This document shows, in pieces, positions 1 through 5,694 of a DNA stretch of 5,957 bases (position 1 is its first letter; each line of letters begins with the position of its first letter). The notes below the pieces were generated by a model, which saw only the letters and a program-made list of their open reading frames with translations, was not told where the DNA came from and made no database searches. A program made the translations under genes and the position numbers. This DNA comes from Chloroflexota bacterium. GTDB taxonomy: Bacteria > Chloroflexota > Limnocylindria > Limnocylindrales > CSP1-4. The stretch lies in contig VBFZ01000042.1 of NCBI GenBank assembly GCA_005880805.1, positions 1 through 5,957 of the forward strand, given 5' to 3'.

Positions 1-272
1 ACCTCACGTACCGCGCCACCCAGTCCGACCTGGCGGCGGCCCTCGTGCAGCACGACGCACGGCAGGCGGCAGCATTCCGGCAGCAGCTGGCGGGGCTCGC
101 CAATAACGACGTCATCGCGACCGGCTACGCCGAGCACGGCCGTCTGCTCGTCAGCATCGCGGCGGCCGAACGCCGACATGACGATCGGGCAGCCGCCGAA
201 TTCCGTCAGCAGCTCGCGGCATTGTGCGGCCCCGGCGACGCCGCGCTCTTCGAGTTCTGCTCCGGGAACTAA
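1..272 (+). CDS. Unrecognised protein, C-terminal fragment with an internal repeat
   Basis: This is the 3' end of a gene that enters from the left edge; the first complete codon is at position 3 and the TAA stop is at 270-272. The reading frame is open to the edge, so the true start is probably upstream, although an internal GTG at 45 could start a 75-residue product. The 89 visible residues are rich in Ala, Arg and Gln, look mainly helical, and show no membrane segment or signal peptide. Residues 10-32 (nt 30-98) and 52-74 (nt 156-224) are two copies of a similar unit with a 42-residue offset, sharing HD, an alanine run and the identical string FRQQLA. I do not recognise the family. The repeat suggests a helical-repeat or coiled protein-binding segment, which is inference. 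It converges on the downstream permease gene and is followed after 26 nt by a strong hairpin. Confidence 0.6.
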   Translation, partial: LTYRATQSDLAAALVQHDARQAAAFRQQLAGLANNDVIATGYAEHGRLLVSIAAAERRHDDRAAAEFRQQLAALCGPGDAALFEFCSGN

Positions 273-298
273 CTCGCGGGCGACTCATCGAATCGAAA

Positions 299-326
299 GG
301 CCGGCGTCCCGGGAGGGGCGCCGGCC
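299..326. terminator. Hairpin terminator between convergent genes, probably bidirectional
   Basis: GGCCGGCG at 299-306 pairs perfectly with CGCCGGCC at 319-326. Read on the plus strand, the stem continues through a U-G wobble (307:318) and three more G-C pairs (308-310 with 315-317), giving a 12-bp stem capped by GGGA, a GNRA-type tetraloop. The plus-strand transcript then runs AATTTCTG. The minus-strand transcript has a C-A mismatch at the wobble position and then runs TTTCGATTC. The hairpin lies 26 nt after the stop of the left gene and 20 nt after the permease stop, as expected for a shared terminator. The U-tracts are short, so termination strength is uncertain. Confidence 0.7.
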
Positions 327-346
327 AATTTCTGTGCCGCGAAGGC

Positions 347-1759
347 TTACTTGATGACGGTCTGGATCCAGACGTTCGCAAAGTAGACGACGAAACCGAT
401 CGACACGACCCACATCAGTGGGTGGATCTCCGCGAGCTTCCCGCGAACCGCCTTGAGGAGCACCCAGCTGATGAAGCCTGCGCCGATACCGACCGTGATG
501 TCGTAGGTGAGCGGCATCAGGATCATCGTGAGCAGGGCGGGCAACCCGTCCTCGAGGTTGCCGACCGGGATGTCCTTGACGAGGGTGAACATCAGGTAGC
601 CAACCAGGACCAGCGCCGGCGCCGTGGCCACTCCCGGCACGATCAGCGCGATCGGTGACAGGAAGATGGCGAGCAGGAACAGGACGCCGGTCACGACTGA
701 CGCGAATCCCGTTCGACCACCCTCCGCGACGCCCGCGGCGCTCTCGATGTAGGTCGTGTTCGACGAGACGCCTCCGACGCCGCCCGCGATGGCCGCCACG
801 GAGTCGACGAACAGGACACGCCCGACACCCGGGACGGTTCCGTCCTCGCGCGCCAGGCCGGCTTCCGCGGCGATCCCGGTGACCGTTCCCATCGTGTCGA
901 AGAAGTCACTGAGCATGATCGCGAAGATCGTCAGGACGGCCGTGATGAGGCCGAGCTTCGTGAACGCCTGGAAGGGATCCTGAAGACCGAGGCCGAGCGT
1001 CGAGAAGTTGGGACCAACGATCAGCTTGTCGGCCGATGGCACCGATGTCACGCCGGCCAGGATGGCGATCACGGTCGTCACCAGGATGCTGATGATCAAG
1101 GCAGCCCGGATTCGCATCGCGTACAGCACGAACGTGATCGCAAGCCCAATGATGAAGACGACCTGTGACGGCGTGGTTGGGAACGCCAGCGTCACGAGGG
1201 TCCCTTCGCAGGCGGGAAGCTTCGAGACCGGGGAGCAACCGGACTGGATCAGGCCGCCGTTTGCGAAGCCGATGAACAGGATGAACAGGCCGATGCCGAC
1301 GCCGATGGAGCGCTTCAGCGCCAGTGGCACCGCTTCCATGATCGCCTCGCGCAGCCCAACGGCCACGAGGATCGTGATGACGACACCCTCGAGCACGATG
1401 ACGCCCATGGCGCCTTGTGCATTCAGGCCCTTGGCCGTCAAGGTGAAGGCCACGATGGCGTTGATGCCGAGGCCGGCGGCCAGGGCGAAGGGGTAGTTCG
1501 CGACCACGCCCATCGCGATCGTCATGATCCCGGCGATCAGCGCGGTGCCCGCCGCCACAGCCGCGGGATCCAGCTTGAGTGGCCCGGCGATAATGCTGCC
1601 GTTCACGAACAGGATGTAGGCCATGACCATGAACGTGGTCACGCCGGCTCCGATCTCCGTGGCGAGATCGGTCCCGCGTTCGGCGAACCGGAAGTAGGCC
1701 GCGATCCCGTTCTCGTTCAACGGAGCGGGCCGCGATTCAACCCGTGATGTGCTTGCCAC
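347..1759 (-). CDS. NCS2-family purine permease (guanine/hypoxanthine type, PbuG/AzgA-like)
   Basis: A 470-residue polytopic inner-membrane transporter, probably a proton symporter for purine bases. Family marks, in order, are a cytoplasmic N-terminus leading into FAERGT then TTFMVMAYILFVN (residues 41-53), GLGINA (96-101), DFFDTMGT (285-292), NTTYIESAAGVAEGGRTG (334-351) and a re-entrant-like segment near 417-430. The DFFDTMGT and ES..GVAEGGRTG motifs are those of the AzgA/PbuG branch of NCS2 rather than the UraA/XanQ branch. The length matches typical members, and many hydrophobic segments run from about 37 to 470. The start is GTG at 1759, chosen because it is the longest start in frame and has AGGAGG 11 nt upstream; the TAA stop is at 349-347. 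Two cysteines (175 and 184), the only ones in the protein, sit in a hydrophilic loop. Exact substrate (guanine, hypoxanthine or adenine) cannot be read from the sequence. The upstream same-strand gene ends 115 nt away and may be cotranscribed. Confidence 0.93.
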   Translation of the reverse strand: MASTSRVESRPAPLNENGIAAYFRFAERGTDLATEIGAGVTTFMVMAYILFVNGSIIAGPLKLDPAAVAAGTALIAGIMTIAMGVVANYPFALAAGLGINAIVAFTLTAKGLNAQGAMGVIVLEGVVITILVAVGLREAIMEAVPLALKRSIGVGIGLFILFIGFANGGLIQSGCSPVSKLPACEGTLVTLAFPTTPSQVVFIIGLAITFVLYAMRIRAALIISILVTTVIAILAGVTSVPSADKLIVGPNFSTLGLGLQDPFQAFTKLGLITAVLTIFAIMLSDFFDTMGTVTGIAAEAGLAREDGTVPGVGRVLFVDSVAAIAGGVGGVSSNTTYIESAAGVAEGGRTGFASVVTGVLFLLAIFLSPIALIVPGVATAPALVLVGYLMFTLVKDIPVGNLEDGLPALLTMILMPLTYDITVGIGAGFISWVLLKAVRGKLAEIHPLMWVVSIGFVVYFANVWIQTVIK

Positions 1760-1770
1760 CTGCCGAGAAC

Positions 1771-1776
1771 CCTCCT
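1771..1776 (-). promoter_or_regulatory. Shine-Dalgarno site of the permease
   Basis: On the minus strand this reads AGGAGG, a full Shine-Dalgarno match, with 11 nt between it and the GTG at 1759. It supports the GTG as the true start. A second AGGAGG lies exactly 70 nt further upstream (1841-1846). Confidence 0.7.
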
Positions 1777-1781
1777 CTCCC

Positions 1782-1846
1782 TTGCCTGCGCCGGGCCTGG
1801 CGGCCCGGTCGCATCACTCCCGCATTGCCTCCCCGGCAACCCTCCT
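1782..1846 (-). promoter_or_regulatory. Structured GC-rich leader upstream of the permease
   Basis: Reading on the minus strand, a 5-bp stem TTGCC/GGCAA with a 5-nt loop (1839 to 1825) is followed by a stem CCGGGCC/GGCCCGG with a 4-nt loop (1808 to 1791). The second stem extends by three more G-C pairs past one bulged base (1812-1810 with 1790-1788). The first TTGCC could instead pair with a second GGCAA at 1786-1782, so alternative folds are possible. The element lies between the stop of the unknown gene at 1875 and the permease ribosome binding site. No run of T follows the hairpins on the minus strand, so an intrinsic terminator is unlikely. I do not recognise the conserved core of the purine riboswitch. 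A regulatory role is inferred from position and folding only. Confidence 0.35.
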
Positions 1847-1874
1847 TGGCGGGCGCTGCATCGCGACGGCTCCC

Positions 1875-2414
1875 TCAGCCCGTGTCGGGAGCGTCCTGCG
1901 ACGGGCCGTCCGAGGACGACGATCCCGCCGTCCCCGTACCTCCTCCGGCCGTCGATCCATCCTCGGCTGCGGCAGCCTGGCCTCCGGCGTCCCGGTCGGC
2001 GAGACCCTGGAGCTGCATCTGGACGAACCCGCTTGTATCGAACTCGAGTTGCTGCGGCGCCCCCGGCGAGCCCTCCTCCCTGGTCGTGCCAGGCGCGAAC
2101 TCCAGGACGACCTTCTCGTCTCCCTGGACCAGTGAATACACGATGAACTGGTCGGGGCGGGTCTCGAACTCGAGGTGCTCGAAGGAGTCGATGTTCACGC
2201 AGATAGACAGCGGCGTGAAGTAGCTCGACACGTCGGGCTGGTCCTGCACGATTCGTTCCACCCATCCGGTGCCGTGTGACACGACGTCATGGCCGCGGAA
2301 ATAGCGATAGGTGACCGTCTGCTTGAGGAGGGGACGCAGGAGATGGTCGATGTCTGCCCGTGAAGCGACGATGCCGCGGTTGACGAAGAACTTCGCAGGC
2401 GGCGGGAACGACAC
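1875..2414 (-). CDS. Unrecognised 179-residue soluble protein with a low-complexity tail
   Basis: I do not recognise this family. The reading frame is open well upstream, but the part beyond about 2557 is antisense to coaX, so the start is placed at GTG 2414 (protein begins MSFPPPAKFF); GTG 2462 is an alternative. The stop is TGA at 1877-1875. Residues 1-138 look like a folded alpha/beta domain: a proline-rich start, FFVNRG (9-14), an Asp/His/Arg-containing helix (21-35), and then alternating hydrophobic strands (64-76, 79-95, 100-107). Residues 139-179 are a disordered tail of Gly, Ala, Ser, Asp and Glu. I see no signal peptide, membrane segment, Cys cluster or nucleotide-binding loop. No Shine-Dalgarno precedes either start. 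On the minus strand TACCAT (2429-2424) lies 9 nt before the GTG and could be a weak -10. The gene is divergent from coaX and 115 nt upstream of the permease on the same strand, so the two may form a transcription unit; no functional link is shown. Confidence 0.6.
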   Translation of the reverse strand: MSFPPPAKFFVNRGIVASRADIDHLLRPLLKQTVTYRYFRGHDVVSHGTGWVERIVQDQPDVSSYFTPLSICVNIDSFEHLEFETRPDQFIVYSLVQGDEKVVLEFAPGTTREEGSPGAPQQLEFDTSGFVQMQLQGLADRDAGGQAAAAEDGSTAGGGTGTAGSSSSDGPSQDAPDTG

Positions 2415-2536
2415 GACCGCTGGATGGTACCGCAGCGATCGGCCCTCGCGGCACCGATTCACGGGTGTTCGCGGGGGCGACTGCGCGGCTCCGGCGAGGC
2501 GGTTTCGTGAGACCGTCGAAGGCTGTCTGCCACTTA

Positions 2537-2556
2537 CGCCCGCGTATGATCGGGCG
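2537..2556 (+). promoter_or_regulatory. Probable leaderless coaX promoter inside an inverted repeat
   Basis: TATGAT at 2545-2550 matches the -10 consensus at five of six positions and is followed by only 6 nt before the coaX ATG at 2557, which puts the expected transcription start on or beside the A of the ATG. No Shine-Dalgarno precedes this ATG, consistent with a leaderless mRNA. A weak -35 candidate, CTGTCT (2523-2528), lies at a 16-nt spacing. The -10 sits inside a perfect inverted repeat: CGCCCG (2537-2542), 8 nt, CGGGCG (2551-2556). Its right arm abuts both the -10 and the start codon. This geometry suits a repressor operator, but no regulator has been identified. Confidence 0.5.
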
Positions 2557-3369
2557 ATGCTGCTGGCGCTCGACATCGGCAACTCGAACGTGACGACGGG
2601 CCTCGTGAAGAGCGGATCGCTGCTCGCCGCGCGCCGAGCGGCCACGGACGCGCAATCCACCAGCGATGAGCTCGAGCTCCTTCTGGACGGTTTGCTCCGT
2701 CTCGATGCAAGCGAGCTGGGCGAGATCAGCGCTATCGCCTGTGCGAGCGTCGTTCCGAACCTGACCGAGGGGGTCGAGGCGATTGCGAACCGCCGCGCCA
2801 TCCCGATCCTCATCGCGTCCGCTGGGACCGTTCCGATCCCCGTGCGCACCGAGCGACCGGCGGAGGTTGGCGCCGACCGCCTCGTCAACGCACTGGCGGC
2901 GGCCAGGCTGTACGGGACACCCGCCGTGGTCGTGGACTTCGGGACCGCAACGACCTTCGACTGTGTCGCCGCCGACGGGGCCTACGTCGGAGGCGCGATC
3001 GCGCCGGGCCTGGAGCTGGGGTTAGAGGCGCTCGCGACCCGAACCGCGAAGCTTCCCCGGGTCGAGCTCCGGACCCCCGACCGCGCGATCGGGCGGGACA
3101 CGGTCAGCGCCATCCAGTCGGGCACGATTTTCGGCTACCAGGCGCTGGCATCCGGGCTGCTCGCGAGGACCCGTCAGGAGCTCGCCGATTCGGCCGGCGT
3201 TGAACCGACTGAAGTGCATGCCATCCTGACCGGCGGTCTGTCCGCGGCGCCCTGGGCGCGTGGCGTCCAGGGGGTCGACGCGATCGACCCCGAGCTCACC
3301 CTGCGCGGGCTCGCGATCATGCACGCCGAGGTAACGGGCGCAGAGCCAATCGAGCTGGGTCTCCGATGA
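2557..3369 (+). CDS. coaX: Type III pantothenate kinase
   Basis: CoaX phosphorylates pantothenate with ATP to 4'-phosphopantothenate, the first step of CoA synthesis, in the cytoplasm (EC 2.7.1.33). The 270-residue protein has the type III ASKHA-fold marks: the phosphate-binding DIGNSN at 6-11 with catalytic Asp6, GADR at 105-108 followed by LVNALAA, DFGTATTFD at 127-135, GGAIAPGL at 145-152, and a late TGG at 225-227. The length is normal for the family. The start at ATG 2557 gives the canonical N-terminus MLLALDIGNSN. The same frame is open back to 2311, but those extra 82 codons match nothing in the family and overlap the divergent gene. Type III kinases generally resist CoA feedback inhibition, so control may be transcriptional. 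The TGA stop overlaps the ATG of coaBC (ATGA at 3366-3369), indicating translational coupling. Confidence 0.95.
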   Translation: MLLALDIGNSNVTTGLVKSGSLLAARRAATDAQSTSDELELLLDGLLRLDASELGEISAIACASVVPNLTEGVEAIANRRAIPILIASAGTVPIPVRTERPAEVGADRLVNALAAARLYGTPAVVVDFGTATTFDCVAADGAYVGGAIAPGLELGLEALATRTAKLPRVELRTPDRAIGRDTVSAIQSGTIFGYQALASGLLARTRQELADSAGVEPTEVHAILTGGLSAAPWARGVQGVDAIDPELTLRGLAIMHAEVTGAEPIELGLR

Positions 3370-4751
3370 GCGGCCAGAAAGGTCGCCTCGAGGGCCGCCT
3401 GATCGCAGTTGGCATCACCGGCTCGATCGCGGCCTACAAGGCGCCGGAGCTCGTCCGCCTCCTGCAGGGCGAGGGCGCTGACGTCGTCGCGTTGCTTTCG
3501 CCGAGCGCCACGCGCTTCGTGGCGCCCCTCACGCTCGAAGCGCTGACCCGGCATCCGGCCGAGGTTGACGTGCTCTCACTGCTGCCCGACGGCAGGATCG
3601 GCCACATCGTCGTCGCTCACTCCGCCGACGCGATCGTGGTCGCGCCGGCAACCGCGCATTGGCTCGCGGCGATGGCCACCGGGCTCGCCGGCGACGTCGT
3701 GACGGCGGCATGCCTCGCGACGGCGGCCCCGGTCGTCGTCGCTCCGGCGATGGACGGCGAGATGTATGCACACCCCGCGACAGTCACGAACGTCGGGCGC
3801 CTGCGGGTCGACTTCCGCTACCGGATCGTCGAGCCGGAAGAAGGTCCCCTGGCGTCGGGCGAATCGGGGGTCGGGCGCCTGGCAAACCTCCCGTCGATCG
3901 TCGATGCCGTCGTGGCCTCCGTTCGAGACCGTCCGGTACGCGCACCGGGCCCTGAGGCTCGGCCGCCGTATATCCCCGCGCCCCGAGAAGCGGACCTCAC
4001 GGACCGACACGTGGTGGTTACTGCCGGCGGAACCTCCGAGCCGATAGACCCGATCCGTTCCATCACCAACCGCTCGACGGGCCGGATGGGCGTCGCCCTG
4101 GCGCAGGCGGCGCTCGATCGCGGCGCGCGCGTCACCCTGATCGCGGCCTCCGTAAGTGTTCCGCTGCCCGATCGCGAGGGCGCACAGGTCGTCCGGGTCG
4201 AGTCGACCGCCAGCATGCGCGCGGCGCTGCTCGACACCCTGACGGGCGAGGACGGGCGGCCCGGGTTCGATGCCCTGATCATGGCGGCCGCAGTCTCCGA
4301 CTTCAGGCCCAGCCGTCCCGCCGAAACGAAGATCCCTGGCGGGACGTCGATGACGCTCGACCTCGAGCCGACGCCGGACCTGCTGGCCGAGGTGTCGGGC
4401 ATCGCGCGCCGGCTCGGTCCTGATCGGGCGCAGCCGGCAGCGGGCGTCAAAGCGCGGCCGCTCATCGTCGGTTTCGCTGCGGAGACGGGGTCGCTCTATC
4501 GGGCGCCCGCCAAGATCACGAGCAAGGGTCTCGACCTCCTCGTCGCGAACGACGTCAGCGAGGCAGGGTCGGGGTTCGGGACCGACACGAATCGGGTCAC
4601 GATCTTCTCGGCCGAGGGCGGGGCCGAGGATTGGCCGTTGCTGACGAAGCGCGAGGTTGCGGATCGCATCCTCGACCGGCTGGCGCCGATGCTGGACGCT
4701 CGTGACGCGGCGCCTCACACTGGAGCGGTCACGCAGGAGACCCGTCAATGA
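3366..4751 (+). CDS. coaBC: Bifunctional phosphopantothenoylcysteine decarboxylase / phosphopantothenate-cysteine ligase
   Basis: CoaBC (Dfp) ligates cysteine to 4'-phosphopantothenate (CoaB, EC 6.3.2.5) and decarboxylates the product to 4'-phosphopantetheine using FMN (CoaC, EC 4.1.1.36). Residues 10-185 are the flavoprotein CoaC domain: GITGSIAAYK (16-25), catalytic His80 in GHI, and APAT (93-96). Two expected residues differ. The PAMN motif reads PAMD (127-130), and the flap motif ACG reads ASG (163-165), so Ser164 replaces the Cys known to be catalytic in E. coli Dfp. A proline-rich linker (about 189-210) leads to the CoaB domain: VTAGGTSEPID (218-228), SITNRSTGRMG (232-242) with Asn235, AAAVSDFRP (307-315), Lys322 in TKI, FAAET (370-374) and ANDV (394-397). 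At 461 residues it is longer than the usual roughly 400, owing to an insertion near 350-365 and short terminal tails. It overlaps both neighbours by ATGA. Confidence 0.95.
   Translation: MSGQKGRLEGRLIAVGITGSIAAYKAPELVRLLQGEGADVVALLSPSATRFVAPLTLEALTRHPAEVDVLSLLPDGRIGHIVVAHSADAIVVAPATAHWLAAMATGLAGDVVTAACLATAAPVVVAPAMDGEMYAHPATVTNVGRLRVDFRYRIVEPEEGPLASGESGVGRLANLPSIVDAVVASVRDRPVRAPGPEARPPYIPAPREADLTDRHVVVTAGGTSEPIDPIRSITNRSTGRMGVALAQAALDRGARVTLIAASVSVPLPDREGAQVVRVESTASMRAALLDTLTGEDGRPGFDALIMAAAVSDFRPSRPAETKIPGGTSMTLDLEPTPDLLAEVSGIARRLGPDRAQPAAGVKARPLIVGFAAETGSLYRAPAKITSKGLDLLVANDVSEAGSGFGTDTNRVTIFSAEGGAEDWPLLTKREVADRILDRLAPMLDARDAAPHTGAVTQETRQ
4735..4740 (+). promoter_or_regulatory. Shine-Dalgarno site of panB
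   Basis: AGGAGA lies 7 nt before the panB ATG at 4748, inside the end of coaBC. It is the clearest ribosome binding site in the operon. It suggests panB can initiate on its own as well as by coupling through the ATGA overlap. Confidence 0.65.
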
Positions 4752-5683
4752 GCGCCACCGCCGCCACGAAAGAAGTCCAGCGCCTGACGGTCGCCGACAT
4801 CGGCCGAATGTATGCCGATGGCGAGCGCATCCCGATGCTCACGGCCTACGACTTCCCGACAGCCAGGCTCCTGGACGACGCCGGCATCCCGCTGGTCCTG
4901 GTGGGCGATTCCGTCGGCGAGGTCGTGCTCGGCTACGAGTCGACCGTGCGTGTGTCGATGACGGAGATGCTTCATCACACCCGGGCAGTGGTGCGCGGAA
5001 CGCAGCGCGCCCTGGTGATCGGCGACATGCCCTTCCTGTCCTATGCGACGACGGACGAGGCACTCACCAATGCGGGCCGGTTCCTGCGCGACGCCGGGGC
5101 CCAGGCGGTCAAGGTCGAGGGTGGCGTGCGCAGCGCGCGGATCATCGAGTCCCTCGTCCGGGCCGGCATCCCCGTCCAGGGTCACATCGGCTGGACACCG
5201 CAGGCGAAGTACGCCATGGGCGGCAAGGTGCGGGTCCAGGGCAAGACGGTCGACCGCGCTCGCAGCATGCTGGCCGATGCGCTGGCGGTGCAGGAGTCGG
5301 GCGCGTTCTCGATCGTGCTCGAGCTCGTTCCCGACCAGCTCGCCGCGGCGATCACGGAACGCCTCCGGATACCGACGATCGGGATCGGCGCGGGGCCGCA
5401 CTGCAGCGGCCAGGTCCAGGTGGTGACCGACCTCCTTGGCCTGGGTTCCTTCATTCCCAGGCACGCTCGCCCGTACGCGCACCTCCGAGAGACGATCCTG
5501 GAGGCTGCGCGAGCCTACGCTGCGGACGTTGCTTCGGGTTCATTCCCATCTAAGGCCGAATCCAGCACGATGGACGAGCGCGTTCTGGATGAGGTCCTCG
5601 GACGCTCGGCCGTCGACCGTGCCGACGACGTGCTCGGCCGGGAGCAAGGAGTCGCCGGAGTGCCGCTGGACCGCGACCTGTAA
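4748..5683 (+). CDS. panB: 3-methyl-2-oxobutanoate hydroxymethyltransferase (ketopantoate hydroxymethyltransferase)
   Basis: PanB transfers a hydroxymethyl group from 5,10-methylene-tetrahydrofolate to 2-oxoisovalerate, giving ketopantoate (EC 2.1.2.11), as a cytoplasmic (beta/alpha)8 enzyme. Visible marks are LTAYDFPTA (31-39), VGDSVGEVVLGYEST (52-66) with metal ligand Asp54, GDMPFLSY (92-99) with Asp93, VKVEGG (121-126) with Lys122 and Glu124, GHIGWTPQ (145-152), catalytic Glu192 in LELVP, and IGIGAG (211-216). The conserved C-terminal segment GSFPSKAES is at 264-272. Local deviations are Trp149 where Leu or Phe is usual, one extra residue in the loop GGKVRVQG (158-165), and Ser220 where the motif is usually DGQ. 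At 311 residues it exceeds the usual 260-285 because about 25 charged residues follow the normal end. The start at ATG 4748 overlaps the coaBC stop and has a good Shine-Dalgarno. Confidence 0.95.
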   Translation: MSATAATKEVQRLTVADIGRMYADGERIPMLTAYDFPTARLLDDAGIPLVLVGDSVGEVVLGYESTVRVSMTEMLHHTRAVVRGTQRALVIGDMPFLSYATTDEALTNAGRFLRDAGAQAVKVEGGVRSARIIESLVRAGIPVQGHIGWTPQAKYAMGGKVRVQGKTVDRARSMLADALAVQESGAFSIVLELVPDQLAAAITERLRIPTIGIGAGPHCSGQVQVVTDLLGLGSFIPRHARPYAHLRETILEAARAYAADVASGSFPSKAESSTMDERVLDEVLGRSAVDRADDVLGREQGVAGVPLDRDL

Positions 5684-5694
5684 CGCACTAGCCG

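Noticed and set aside
1008..1496. 162-codon plus-strand open frame opposite the permease
   Set aside because: It is antisense to strongly conserved permease motifs and has a Met/Thr/Pro-rich shadow composition.
1760..1874. Purine riboswitch ahead of the permease
   Set aside because: Context invited it, but I could not find the conserved three-way-junction core or the pairing loops; only simple GC-rich hairpins are present.
2311..2556. Upstream extension of the coaX frame back to 2311
   Set aside because: The additional 82 codons lie opposite the divergent gene and its promoter region, match nothing in CoaX, and the internal ATG 2557 gives the canonical family N-terminus.
2415..2888. Long N-terminal extension of the minus-strand unknown protein up to 2888
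   Set aside because: Most of it is antisense to coaX and has the Arg/Ser-rich composition of a shadow frame; coaX is certain, so the start was moved to GTG 2414.
3744..3857. coaBC as a decayed or mis-sequenced gene because of the PAMD and Ser164 changes
   Set aside because: The frame is intact over 461 codons, overlaps both neighbours cleanly, retains His80 and all CoaB motifs, and the Ser codon would need two base errors.
3576..4748. 390-codon minus-strand open frame opposite coaBC
   Set aside because: It is fully antisense to coaBC, is extremely Arg-rich without hydrophobic pattern, and reflects the lack of stop codons in GC-rich DNA.
4657..5553. 298-codon plus-strand frame overlapping coaBC and panB
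   Set aside because: It is an Arg/Pro/Gly-rich alternative frame of panB, whose own frame carries all family motifs.
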